Assembly: GCA_032622095.1 (NCBI GenBank)
Contig: CP136061.1
Coordinates: 8,008,734 to 8,072,733 of the forward strand
Length of the DNA stretch: 64,000 bases
From: Siphonodentalium dalli
Taxonomy: Eukaryota > Mollusca > Scaphopoda > Gadilida > Siphonodentaliidae
Direction of reading: 5' to 3'
Made by a program: the position numbers and the translations under genes. Every line of letters begins with the position of its first letter. Within the stretch, counting starts at the first letter, position 1. This document shows, piece by piece, positions 22,490 through 35,006 of this stretch. The notes beneath the pieces are model-generated. The model had not been told where the DNA came from and made no database searches. It saw only the letters and a list, made by a program, of their open reading frames with translations.

Positions 22490-23545
22490 AAATAAGTCAT
22501 TATGCTACCCTTTTCCTGCAACCCGAGAATACAATCCTGGTATTCAGGCAAGGCTTCACATATCATGTGTCCATGACACAGTTCCAGACAATGCCAAATA
22601 TTTAACAGGTGGTGATAACAAAGACTCCTTGACAGGCCTCTATTTTTTTCGCAAATGGTCGAGTGCAGAATCTACATGCTGTTTCAAAAACACCGAATTA
22701 TGTTTGCCATGGGGTAGAATGTCACGTGATACTGTCCGCGAATGGCGACGTTCGCTTAGAGTTTATTCCTGATCTCATTCTAGTATGTTACCACGAGCAA
22801 GCGGATACAGGTATGGTGTTACATGCAGCCAATGCAGCACGCCTTGGTCGGGAGCTAGTTATTGTTTTTATTCCCCTGACGTACATGTCGAAATACTAGA
22901 ATGTTATGTTTCTCGGTGAATAGGAGCTAGGATAATTCTTCATACTGAAACCAAAATTAGGTCAGTGCCATTTCCGTGAACGACATAGCGCACAGTATTT
23001 TCCAAGAGGTGTGTGAAACATTGCATCTAATTCACGTGTTGACAGGCTACGACATTCACAAACACCTATACAATGAAGCCGTTTGACTTAATAGTGAAAA
23101 GCAGTAAAATGCGATTCGACTTTTGCATCAATTTGTGCAATCTATTAAAGTTGACGCTGACACTATATATCCTACCAGGAGTTTGCATGTGGGCTATATT
23201 ATGGTGAGCCATAATGTCGTCAATTCGAAAAATTAATACACATGTTCTTATGTTGTATAACCGAACACTGGGACACATCTTCTGCCATCAGCAGCCACAG
23301 GCTCCTTAAGAAATCACATTAACTTATCTTCGTGCGAACTACATCAGTGATTGGCACATCATACTAACTCCTCAGCCTGGTGTACCATGTCCTGACAGCC
23401 ATGGCTGGTCGCTCTTTGATGGAGTCCTACACACCAAACGGATTATACTTCCTCCCGATCTCCTGTAACTACTGAACTTTGGCTGCAAAGATTCATGTGA
23501 ATCTAACAAATGATCTTGTTTCACCGCAAACTAACCATGTAACGA
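22490..23545 (+). pseudogene. Decayed copy of an invertebrate family of unknown function (HEEADT...TGCDTTS...GHGW...GC pattern)
   Basis: Three plus-strand segments in different frames carry a recognisable series of motifs. About 22663-22896 reads PDLILVCYHEQADTGMVLHA and ANAARLGRELVIV. About 22975-23085 reads VNDIAHSIFQEVCETL then LTGYDIHKHL. About 23330-23510 reads NYISDWHIILTPQPG, PCPDSHGWSLFDG and NFGCKDSCES. In many invertebrate genomes I recall proteins with the same order: HEEADTR..LHA, TGCDTTS, then a GHGW segment and a Cys-rich GCK..C tail. Function is not known to me. Here GCD has become GYD, stops and frameshifts separate the blocks, and most Cys after GCKDSC are lost. A dead copy is the best reading. 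Whether the family travels with a transposon cannot be told from this window. Confidence 0.65.
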
Positions 23546-23693
23546 TGTATGTGAGCATGTCTACAATAACCGAAATAGTGTAAAATTTGACGACTCGTAG
23601 GATGAGCAGAGTGAGAGAACATATAAGGACTATAGATACAATAATTATAGATTCTATACATTGATTTTTATCAGGTATTCCCCCGATAAATGA

Positions 23694-23743
<50 letters not shown>

Positions 23744-24914
23744 CTTAAGACAATCAATTACTCATTAGCTTAAATTAATTGAAAAGATAGTAGGGTTCTT
23801 CGGTTTGTTTACGGTTACCAGTGAACTCATGATTAACAATTCCCTTGTCCCCAGATAACGAACTGTCACGTTTGTGACGGAAAGTGTGAGAAATTTTGTT
23901 GGCCGTTTTGGATGCCATCCTAAATTTATTGTCAAATATGGAGCGCATGTAACGCCGTACCTATTGTCAGTTGTGATCAATGTCCCGACATGAGCGGCAC
24001 AAATAAGAAAATATCGCTCTGTATAACGTCAGTCTCACTCATAAGCCTTTGTAGCCATATGTGTTCAGTTGAAATATATGTATATATAATCTTTCCATAA
24101 CAATTCAAGTAAAAATTGAAAAATATATGAAATAGTTGACAGAAAGGTGATCGAACTTAATAATTCTAAACCAGTGTTCTCGTGAGGTTATACCATAGCC
24201 TATCAAACTTTAATCACAATGTTGTAAATTTTACAGAAATTTGTAAAAATTCTCATTTTTCACAATTTAAAAAAACAATTTAATGTTAGATTTATAATTC
24301 CCTTCATCACTCTCTGCACTGTTTCAGTTTATGCTTCTAAAACCAACTTAACATGCGGCATTCTAAGTGTAAACCACATAATTCTTTTTTTTTCTGCAAA
24401 TGTTATATTTTAGGGGGTGGGGTTAAGTTTACGCTCATATCACATTTGCACAGCAATACTCTTGGCATTCTATTTTTGAAATCGTTTTGATATGTCATTG
24501 GGACAACTATTGAGCCATGTTGCGAATCAATAGGTCATGTGGTTAAAAATTTATAGCCAATTATATGTGACAATTTCTTTTTCAAAATCCAAGTAATTTT
24601 TCGCGATTTCAAACTATTTATCGTAATTTTTTCTAACTAGCTCATAAATTGGTCTAGTTTTGTTTCTTATTTTTATGATCATTTCTTATTAATATAAACA
24701 ATATTTTGTTTATGCTCTGACACTTGTACACGAGAAAATGTTCATTTTATTTTAGGAGTAAGAGTTCTCTTCCCTGAACAATCTATTTTGGGACACGTGA
24801 TGAAACGGGCAACAAGCAAAATCTGATGACCTTTAATTTGATATATAGAAACCTTTGTTGGAGGGGGGGTGCAGCCAACTCGAAAAAGATATCTTGTTTG
24901 GCACACGGACTAAA
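23546..24914. other. AT-rich non-coding stretch with a TA microsatellite
   Basis: A (TA)n run of about 46 bp lies at 23694-23740. The rest is AT-rich with no recognised gene or element. Confidence 0.45.
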
Positions 24915-25181
24915 ATAACAACCGGACCGATCTAAAACACTCTCATTACATTAAATAATAACTGGACCAATCGAAAACACTCTTATTATATCAAATAATA
25001 ACTGGACCAATCGAGAACACTCTTATTATATCAAATAATAACTGGACCAATCGAAAACACTCTTATTATATCAAATAATAACTGGACCAATCGAGAACAC
25101 TCTTATTATATCACATACTAACTGGACCAATCGAAAACACTCTTATTATATCAAATAATAACTGGGACCGGACCGATCTAA
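24915..25181. repeat. 40-bp minisatellite, left part
   Basis: Units of AACTGGACCAATCGAAAACAC plus TCTTATTATATCAAATAAT repeat every 40 bp (24961, 25001, 25041, 25081, 25121). The edge units are diverged. Each carries CCAAT. The array resumes at 25762 after an inserted MITE. Confidence 0.9.
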
Positions 25182-25761
25182 GGGTGTGCTTACATTGCTG
25201 TATATCTGTATACAGTTATACACGCATACTAGTGTAAACGGGTTGATATAGAAATGCACACAGAAAGAAAACGGTATTCGTTCGTGTGAGCAAAAATCGT
25301 GTCCGTTAAAATTCACGGTCAACATCGATGCATTGCGACAGGCAAATATGATTTGATTAACTGTCACTCGGGCTTGGCGAATGTGCACACTTAATCTTTC
25401 TTTGTCGTTTCAACCCATGTATTTCACACTGTGTAAGCGAGAACCTGTGTACTGGTAGATGAAGTAGCCCTATTTCTATTTGTTTACATGTACACTGTTG
25501 TTTATTGTGTATTCATATGTGATTTGTTCTCATGCGCCTTTCATTCTTTCTTCGAGCCATTATCAACTGGTGTGAGAATAAACTGCTTTGGTCTGCTGAT
25601 AGTTGATTCATTTTTTTTCTGGCCTAAACTGACACGACTCATAGTGAATTGTCAATTACCACAGTACTGATGAGCGCGCGTTCACTATCAGTAATCATGT
25701 TGTGGTCACAGTAATCTGCGACACGTGACTTCACACAGATCTACAGCAATGTAAACATGAC
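25182..25761. mobile_element. TAA-flanked MITE inserted in the 40-bp array
   Basis: The left end GGGTGTGCTTACATTGCTGTA is mirrored by TACAGCAATGTAAACATGAC at the right, with extended similarity through ATCTG. TAA stands directly outside both ends (25179-25181 and 25762-25764), fitting the TWA target of PIF/Harbinger elements. The body has no transposase. The array continues on both sides, so the insertion is younger than the array. Confidence 0.7.
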
Positions 25762-25933
25762 TAAAACACTCTTATTACATCAAATAATAACTGGGCCAAT
25801 CGCAAAGACTCTTATTACATAAAATAATAACTTGATCAATCGAAAACATTGTTACAAAATAGGCAATAATAACTGGACTAATCGAAAACCCTCTGATAAC
25901 ATAAAATAATAACTGGACCGGGGGGGGGGGGGG
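25762..25933. repeat. 40-bp minisatellite, right part, ending in poly-G
   Basis: Four more diverged units (ACTGGGCCAATCG, CTTGATCAATCG, CTGGACTAATCG, CTGGACC), then a 14-G run at 25920-25933. Confidence 0.85.
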
Positions 25934-26415
25934 TCCATATACAATATTTTACTTTGATTTGCAAGTGTTCTAGTCTTCTCTATTGACTAGAATGAAACAC
26001 TCAAAGTAGTTTCATCCATGACAGGTGATAACCAGCCCGCCAATGTTCACCAGAGTTTTCTTCAGGCTCATGAAATACAAGACATTATTTAGTCAACTGC
26101 TCGATATTTTAGTATGTTTCTCAATATTTATCTATTTATGACCCGATATCATGGATTGGTCTGGTTTCGGATGAGGGAAATAATCGCACTGAAAAAAACA
26201 AAAACAATGTCAGTTCTGATACGTTTTCATGGTATGCATGCAGTTAACCTCTAATCAAATGTGTGATTCCAATTTCAGCCCATGTCATTCTTCTAACGCT
26301 TCAACATGTATGAATATTGAGACAGATTTTCGGAATTAATGTAAGGCGTTTTTCTATACTGCATGTAAATGGAATTTGTAACTCCAAATGGCAGAATAAA
26401 AGCTGTGCTAACCAT
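25934..26415. other. Non-coding spacer
   Basis: Nothing recognised. The last five bases, ACCAT (26411-26415), form the left target duplication of the element that follows. Confidence 0.4.
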
Positions 26416-27329
26416 CAGGGCCTGGAACCTACGTCACCGGAAGAGTAACCCTACATCAAAATAACTGTAAATAAAGTTCGACTCGCTACTTCGAGATCGT
26501 TTAATAAATAAATAAAATCGATTTCGATGTAGTATTATAAGCAAAGGAGCTATGCGACCTGCAAATCTCAACAAATACAGAAACCGAAAATCGGAAAGAA
26601 TTGCTTATAATGAGAATTTCGCGTTCGCAATTCAAAATCGCGTCCGATTTCCTATTATCGTGTAGGTGTTAACGCCAACATTTCATGTTCTCCGCGCCCT
26701 AAACTCATTTAAAAACCGTATACATTGAGTTTCGGGATATTATAAATGCTAAAATTTGAATCAATAACAAATAAATAACTTTTCCGTGGTTTGTTTGTAA
26801 ATTTCTTAAGACACAAAGAATTTTTATGAATTTGTCTATTAATGGTATAACGCGCACATCGCGTTTACGCTCACATAATATTGGCCTGTTTGCACTAACA
26901 ATTGAGTCACCATCCGTATAATCCGGTAGATGAACTATTAGGGTACGTTCATACGCTGGCAATATTGCACTGCAAACTGCAAAAATGCCAGCTGCAAAGG
27001 TTGTTTTGTTTTGTTTTGTTAGCTGGCATTTTTGCCAGCAAACGTCAAGCTCGTGCTGTGTCGTGGCTGGTCGTCAACAATCAACGGTGATATATGATAA
27101 CGGCGTATACCTCTCTGTCGGTGGGCACAACACAAGGCCACTAACAACAAGAAAACCATAGTCAGAAATGGTAACGCCACCAAGATTATAGTATTACATA
27201 TAAATAGAAATTATAAAAAATACATAAAATATTTTGATAACAATTGCGTTTAAACAAGTAATCCTTCAAATTATTACTAACAAAGGAAGTAAATGACTGT
27301 GGGGTCACTCAACAGATTATAAAGACTTG

Positions 27330-30300
27330 CAGTCAGATGCTCGTAGCCCGTTTATATATAACCATGGGTATATGTCAGATATAACCGTACAAAAAAACGC
27401 CGTTCTTTTCACCGTGTATTTATCCATGGTGTGCGTGCCTGTGGTTGTCCGTAACATGGTGCCCGGTGTTATTGCTTTGAAAGGTAATCATGTTCGACTG
27501 GTGTTGTCAGATTGGTAAGATGAGATTAGCGGTTTCTATGTCTTGTCTGGTCACATTTACTGTTTGAACTTTGTCTGAAATAGACGCACTTTTTATACTA
27601 GAATTTGCGCAACAGGAGCGCAGGGAAATCGCACGTCGAGTTGGTTTAAGGGTTTTTAGAAAGTATTTATATGATATAGACAGAGACGTGGCGACAGGGG
27701 TAAAGGTTGGGATGTCTCACCCCCCCCCCAACTTTGGTCAAAATGTTCAACAGTTGGAAATTTCATACCTGCCAAAACATTAGTTGGAAATTTCACACCA
27801 ACATTAAGTAGAAAATGTTCTTGTAGTTTGATTTTCAAACAAATTATTTGCATATTTTCCTATTTTTGGTAAATATTTTGGACTGAAATGGTCATCAGTC
27901 GGAAATTTCCAACTTTAGGAGGGTGATAGGTTGGAAATTTCCAACACTTGGGACAGTTTGTGTCCTGGTCCCTCCCTCGTGGCCAGTCAAAAAAATGCTA
28001 GTTAATTTAAGAAAACAATATTGTCATGCATTTGGTAAATATTGTCATTGGAATTGTCATCAGTTGAAATTGTCCAACCTAAGTGGGGGTGTCAGGTTTG
28101 AAATGTCCAACTCTAGGAAGGTCTGAGGCTAGTCTAGATGCTAGGATTTTGAGATTTTCTTGTTCAGATTAGAAAACAATTGCCGACTATCTTTGTCATT
28201 GTCCATTCCCCCGTGGCCAATACAAAACTGCAAAACAATATTTTACTTCATTTGGTCAAACTTGTGGACTTAAATAGTCATCAGTTGGAGAGTTTTTCAA
28301 CCTGAGGGGGAGTATGAGGTTTGAAATGTCCAACACCAGGAAAGGTTCAATTGAGGTCAGTCTGGATGCATGCTAGGATTTAATATTTTCTTTTATAGTT
28401 TTAAAATTTTTCTCACACCGGGCCGAAGAACCATGGTCAACCCGGTGTGTCCCCGCCTCTTGTCCGTTGCCGTGGGAATTTGTCTGGAGTTAGACCATTA
28501 GATGTTATGATTTATGCAATTGTTCAGGTTAAACTATCTGAATTTTCAAACCTGGAATATAGGTTTTTTTTAAATATATATAGGATATTAGGCGTGAGCA
28601 CTGATGTAAGGGGGATGGTGCAAATGGATTTTGTGTTTGGGGTGATTCTGATTCAAGGGGGTGCAGTTGGAATTTCCCATGGTGGACACCCCCTAACGGA
28701 AACCATATAGCCACGTCCCTGGATATAGAGAGGCAAACAGAACGATACCATATATATACAATATGCGGTTGCATCTAATTTGGATTTATTGTGATGTCTT
28801 TAGTGCACTTTTGTGGTTACGAGAGCTCATTTCCCCCTGATTTCTGTTCAATATGTGGTCTTCTTCTTTAAAAGTTTTATATGATTTCAAACAGGGGTGG
28901 CACCAGGATATCCCCGACGGGGGGGGGGGGGGGCTTTAGCTGGCGGGTTGACAATTACATAACTCACCGACGGGGGATGGCTATGACTCCCCGACAGGAC
29001 TGGGATGTAGCCCCTGACCCCCCCCCCCCCCCGTGCCACCCAACATAACTTAGTATCGATTATTTAGAATAGGGTGTCAAGTAGGGACTTGTCGACAGGG
29101 GTGGTTATGCAGGGGTCTTACCACCAATTGTAGTCATACCTAATACCCCGAGCAAAATTAATTGGAAAATTCACACCAAAATTAGGTTGAAATTGTTCTC
29201 GTAGTTTGATTTTCCAACACTTTCTTAGTGACGAATTCGTTGTTGTTAGACCAACATTTGCATATTTCCCTTTCATTTGCAAAATTATGGACTCAAATGG
29301 CCATCAGTTGGCAATTTTGAAACCTATGGGTGAGCGTCAGGTTAATAATTTCCCAGAATTGGAAAACTTGAGGCCGGTCTATGCTATAGGATTGTCAAAT
29401 GTTCATGTTCATATTTCAAAAATGTTCTCACATCGGGCCTAACCATCGGCCGACCCGTGTGTTTCTATGTGCTTGCCAGTAGTTACTCGCTAATTAATTT
29501 AAGAAAAAATAGATCGGGGTGTAAATTTGTGTGGTGTTATACCACTAGATGTTAAGATGTTTTAATCTCATACTGGGCCGAACCATCTTTTTCACCCCCC
29601 CCCCCCGCACGACAAGTGGCCACAGTATCAGTATCAGTATCATTTATTTCGAAACAAGTCATCCGACTTTTTGTTCCGATTTGAAACATGGATATAAATT
29701 ATAACGTAATCATAAACACAATATGTTAAAATCACTCATCGTACTCATATTTCTGGCTATAGAAATATGAGTCAAACAGTTCTTTGAACTGCGTCAGGTT
29801 GACGGATGAAACAATCATCTCTGGTAAATTGTTCCATGGTATAACAACTCCCTGTTTCATTTGGAATAGTCTACCATCTGGTAGTCTGTGAGGGAACATT
29901 TGGGAAAAATCAAGGGGGGTGCAAATTGATTTACGCAAACTTATGAGTTTGGTGTGGTTCAATGGGGTGAGGTGCAGTTGGAAATTCCAAGGTGGAGACC
30001 ACCCCAACGAAAACCCTCTAACCAAGTCTCGAGTGCCAAATATCCCACACTCAACCAGGGGTGCCTCTCGCAACTTTAGTTTCTGCCTTCCGCATAGGCT
30101 TACTTGTTTCTTATCCGATAATACACTTCACCGGCGGCAATGTATTAACCATACTCTGAAATAAAACGCTTCCGTGACGATCACACGATAAAGTCGTGCT
30201 GCAAGTAAGACGATAATTGTATTGTAGAAATGATACGGAAGACCGATTGTCAAAAAATTCAACATCAAAATACACAGGGCAAGACTTATCGATCCAAACT

Positions 30301-30374
30301 GTGGAGTGTGTTTTCGTTGTGTATTTTCGCATATACCCATAGTTATATATAAACGGGCTACGAGCATCTGACTG
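27330..30374. mobile_element. 3045-bp TIR element with 3-bp target duplication, superfamily unknown
   Basis: CAGTCAGATGCTCGTAGCCC begins a 45-bp left TIR (27330-27374) matched with one mismatch by 30330-30374. TTG flanks both sides (27327-27329, 30375-30377). The related copy at 17667 shows the empty site with one TTG, which fixes both boundaries. The interior holds diverged repeats around GTTGGAAATTTC (27750-29360) and a LINE tail, and no transposase. TIR start and 3-bp duplication do not match a superfamily I can name with confidence. Confidence 0.85.
29620..29900 (-). pseudogene. 3' end of a non-LTR retrotransposon (LINE)
   Basis: Minus strand reads GVVIPWNNLPEMIVSSVNL and TQFKELFDSYF before a stop near 29732. 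This matches the common LINE ORF2 C-terminus (RVVNxWNSLPxxVVxAxSxNxFKxxLD). Downstream on the same strand a short 3' UTR ends in a (GATACT)n microsatellite tail (about 29622-29640), as in CR1/L2-type elements. Only the last ~40 residues are recognisable. It lies inside the 3045-bp TIR element, so it was carried or inserted there. Confidence 0.65.
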
Positions 30375-31139
30375 TTGGACTGTAAATACTGGGAATGTAT
30401 ATTTTTAAATTTTAGTCTAAAATTTAAATGAAATAATTAAAAGATAAAATTTAGCAAGTAGTAAAAGTTAATTTTCTCATTTAATTTTTTTTTTTTGGTT
30501 AAATAAAGGAATAATTTAAATGTAAAATTTGGTTTAAAAAAATGATTGACCGTGGCTCTTCCAATAATTGCGCGACTGACCTGGTCAATTGTTCTTAAGA
30601 AGTTGTTTTGAGAATTACTATGGAGGGAAATAGTTATGGCTGTGGCTTCGCAAGTAATTGACTTGGTGACGTGATGTTAACAAATCTGAACTCCAGTAAA
30701 CCAAGGACGCTCCATACCAAATATAAGGTAAATAAATAATTCTTTAGAAGTTGTTTTAATATTTACTATGGAGGGAAAGAATTGTGGTGCTGGCTTCGCA
30801 ACTATTTGACCCCATTGTAACAAATATAAATATTAGTCACTCAGGCAATAGATGTATCTATTCTGTATATTAAGTTATTGGGTCTTACGTGTCTTGAGAT
30901 GTCTAAATATGTTTTGATGGACAGATCGCGCAAGCGCAAGGGACCCCCGACAATCTTATTTGTTGTGATTCCAATTGTTGACAATATGCACATATACTTA
31001 AGAAACAGTCGCGCGCAAAGCGCGCTCCCGTAGGTCGGTGTTTGGATCCCATTTAATGAAAATATCATTGAAATAATCGGTTTCCCCCCAATAAACATCC
31101 ATATATTCAATATACATGTTTTTGGAGCAGAATTAGGTA

Positions 31140-31580
31140 GACCATATTGAACGCCATAATTCTGCTGTGGTTAAGTGGTCAATTACTTTGGACATTACTG
31201 TATGTAGATGGAGTTATCATTAGACCTCACATCCTTATATGGGATACAGTAATGCCCAAAGTAATTGACCACTTAACCACAGCAGAATTATGGGTAATTT
31301 TTCAGGATTTAAAATCCGGAAAAATTACCCACAATTCTGCTGTGGTTAAATGGTCAATTACTTTGGACATTACTGTATGTGGATGGAGTTATCATTAGAC
31401 CTCACATCCTTATATGGGCTACAGTAATGCCTAAAGTAATTGACAAATTAACCACAGCAGAATTATGGGTAATTTTTCAGGATTTAAAATCTTGAAAAAT
31501 TACCCATAATTCTGCTGTGGTTAAGTGGTCAATTACTTTGGACATTACTGTATGTAGATGGAGTTAAGCCTCACATCAGT
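31140..31580. repeat. Palindrome block of alternating inverted units
   Basis: The unit ATTCTGCTGTGGTTAAGTGG + TCAATTACTTTGGACATTACTG occurs alternately forward (31156, 31337, 31510) and reversed (31250, 31425). The joints are AAAATTACCCATAATTC palindromes and TTCAGGATTTAAAATCCTGAA. The direct copy (16895-16995) has only a partial version. The block is cruciform-prone. Confidence 0.85.
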
Positions 31581-33956
31581 TTGTTGGGGATTTGGACCTT
31601 GACTTGGGACCTTTGGTTTTTAACGCAACAAATGCGAGTACACCTTATACACAAATTTCTGATGTAGCCAGAGTTTTTATTGGATAATATGAGTTTGAAG
31701 CCTGCTTACATTTCAAAATGTTTTCAGTTTTGTATTGTCTGCAGCAGCTAGAACTCGGCGCGTTGAAGCAAAAGTTATAAAAGAAAAATGTGTACGTAAC
31801 GAGACTATAATACAAATGAAAAAATAAATTGAGGGGGGGTGGGCATTACAGGGAACTAAGGGTTGAACCGATATACATATGTAGAGCGATAACGACCAAT
31901 GTTGACATATTATGCATCTCAACTCTACTGTTGCAACAAGGTTATAAAATAGGGGGGGGGGGGGTGTCAGAATATTAGTCATCTCTATATAGTGCCAGAA
32001 TAGTCATTTATGGACTTCTATAGTGGTACAATACAAATTAGAATCAAATGATAAAAATATGTATGTAACACAACTATACCGATGAAAATAAAAATAATAA
32101 TTTAAGCCGGGATAAGATGTTGGGTTGGTTATATGGACTCGGAGAAAAAGGGGTTCGTACCGATGAACTGACATAAATTAGTGGAGCGATGTTGCCATGT
32201 AATGCATCGCGAATGTACTAAAGCAGCAATGATATAAAATTAGGGGGGGGGGGTGTCAGAAATTATCTGTATCTCTATAGATGACACCAGAATTTTATAG
32301 AAAGGAATAGCAATTGATATACGTATACGGTATACTATAGTAATACCATAGACATATAAGTACAAGTATCACGCAATAAAATATTTCGTAACGTGACTAT
32401 ATTGATGAAAAAAATTAATAAATTGGACTGGGATTAGAGATTGGGTTGGTTATATGTGGATAATTGGATATGGAATTCATACCGATGAAATGATACAAAT
32501 TAGTGGAGCGATAAAGACCAATGTTGACACTTAGTCAGGCTACACGGGGGAAATAGGGGTTGATACGATAGACCGAAATAAATTTGTCGAGTGATAATGA
32601 CCAATTTTGACGTATAAAGTAACGCGACTGTACTGTTGCACAATTATCATGTAGAACCAGTCAAATATGGACTCTGGTGCCAATATGGAACATCTCAGAA
32701 AACATTTGAAGGGCCCTAAAATTTATTTAACATGGGATCTGCCATACAAATCGATTTATGTTGATAAATCTCTTATTTTTCAAAATTTTAAGCTCAGACT
32801 TGGTGTGTCTGAGTGGGATACGTATATATTCCTAAAATGATAGGATACAGCACATAATTATGTTTTAGGTGGAAGAAATGAATTTTTTTCGATGGTAAAA
32901 TTTAACATGGGATCTGCCATACAAATCGATTTATGTTGATAAATCTCTTATTTTTCAAAATTTTAAGCTGAGACTTGGTGTGTCTGAGTGGGATACGTAT
33001 ATATTCCTAAAATGATAGGATACAGCACATAATTATGTTTTAGGTGAAAGAAATGAATTTTTTTCGATGATAAAATTTACGGGTTTATCGAGTACGCTAT
33101 TTTATAAACAAACTTTTGTCAAAAGCCGTTTTGGTCAAACTAAACCTGTTTCGACCGGGAAAGCAGATCCGAATAGTAGCTAAGATGTATTTAGATAGAA
33201 TTATCAAAAGAATTTGACCGATCAGGGTGCATTTTAAAAGAATCGAGTGTAGAAATCTTGGTGACATCGCCGATATTTCCAGAAGATAAAAGATGGCGGT
33301 TATCACAATAGAACAGGCATAATATTACCCATAATTCACCTCCCTACACCAGGGGGGCTTACCCATAATTCACCTCACTATACCAGGAGGCTCCCAATGG
33401 GTTATATATTATTTTCAGGCTATCAGATTATTTATATTTTCGACTTTAAGTTTACAATTTGAGCCTGTCCTCACTCTATCGATACGATTTATCATAAACA
33501 TATTATACACCAGTGGCGTTAACTTTACAACTTCGGCATCTACGTGATTATATCGGTACGATTCAGTAAGGTACAAACAATCTCCATAAAATACCCACAA
33601 TTCAGTTCACTACATGCAGGGGCTCCCAATAGGTTATTCCCATTTATTATGGGCTCCCAATAGGTTATACAATATTTTCAGGCTATCAGATTATTTATAT
33701 TTTCAACAACATATTATTACACCGGTGACTTTAAGTTTACAATTTGAGCCTGTCCTGACTCTATCGATAGGATTTATCATATTTTCATAAACGTATTATA
33801 CACCGCTGCCGTTAACTTTACAATTTCGGCATCTACGTCATTATATCGGTACGATTCAGTAAGGTACAAACAATCTCCAAGAATACATTCGCCCTGTACT
33901 CCATGCGATATAAAAAAACCAAATGCTAGAAACACCACACTAGGTGGCGTAATAAT

Positions 33957-34945
33957 TGATTGTATCTGTACCGTCCCCGATACGATCGGATAGGATCGGG
34001 GTGTGTTCTCTGTGATTCTCATACACACATAATTATACATGTGTACTGATATGTTATATGAGGATATGATGATATGGCGTGATACAAAGAGTACCAAAAG
34101 TGATGCTTCCCGAGTCATAAATGTGGGAGCTATATGGGGGAGGTGGTGGCAGGACTCACTGTGAGTATCCATGCATTGCTTCAAATGTGCTTACTTCAGT
34201 GAGCGTGTACAAATTCTCAATTGTTATCGAAATTGTCATCTATCGATCAGAATGGCACATTGAGATATCACTCAATTCAGATCAAGCTGGGGCTCGAATA
34301 CGTGCCAACACCATCTACCAAGACTGCGATATCGATGTAATTGTAGTGGGTTAAAAGTGACTGATTGTGTCGTGGTGGTGTGAGACTGTGAGTGGGGTCT
34401 AACAGTAGGGATAATGAGATGTTAGTCTTTGGCATTGATAAAGCATATATGGGCCTATATAATTATTCATGCCATTTGAATAACAATATATTGTGTGCTT
34501 TTGATTAACTTGTGTTACTATTTATTTGATTTCTTTGTTTTGTTTAACATCAGCACCACGCCACCCCCCGTTTTTCTTAACTTATTGTTTTGCTTAACAT
34601 GAAGACCAACGAGTTTGTGACTAAAATTATTGGAATGACAAGTTTGGAGTTTTGGATGATACCCGGGAAGATTTGAATTCGTTGGTTATCTTCGTTGAGC
34701 CAGGTGTCTAGGTGACGTTTATTGTACTCATAAATGAGCAGAATCCCAGCGAGAGAGCTGGCCGTGCCGATATCACATTCCAAACATGTCAAGTGACATT
34801 ATTTTGACTGGCCTAAGAATACCAACACGCATCGTGTTCTAATATATTGCAAACAGCTCATCAATCACGCAAAACGGCTGTCGTTCATTGATCACTACTA
34901 ACGCTGATTTGTTGACAGCGGCCAGAAATTAATCCGTTTGGCAAT
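33957..34945. other. Interior of the TTA-flanked element without recognised genes
   Basis: Contains a small GATACGATCGGATAGGATCG palindromic stretch near 33980. The 77-codon plus frame at 34121 has no recognisable domain. It could include remains of the parent element's own sequence. Confidence 0.4.
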
Positions 34946-35006
34946 TTTGCAGCTGGCATTTTTGCAGTTTGCAGTGCAATATTGCCAGCGTATGAACGTA
35001 CCCTTA

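Larger units (their letters stand above)
27146..33956 (-). mobile_element. Helitron-like element, inverted copy, interrupted
   Basis: Reverse complement of 14641-18420: the tail AACAAGAAAACCATAGTCAG is at 27146 and the head GGCGTAATAAT ends at 33956. It is split by a 3045-bp TIR element at 27330-30374. Compared with the direct copy it has a duplicated segment (ATGGGATCTGCCATACAAATCG near 32730 and 32905) and an expanded palindrome block at 31147-31560. No protein-coding frame is shared between the two copies, so the family is non-autonomous. Confidence 0.6.
26941..35003. mobile_element. 8.06-kb element with perfect 58-bp TIRs and TTA duplication (PIF/Harbinger-like)
   Basis: Left TIR 26941-26998 (GGGTACGTTCATACGCTGG ... 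CCAGCTGCAAA) is identical in inverse to 34946-35003. TTA stands outside both ends (26938-26940 and 35004-35006). A GGG-starting TIR with a TWA target is the PIF/Harbinger pattern. Perfect 58-bp arms imply a recent insertion. Neither a transposase nor a Myb-like frame is visible. The interior is largely the inverted Helitron-like copy plus about 1 kb of unrecognised sequence at 33957-34945. It is non-autonomous or a composite. Confidence 0.75.
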
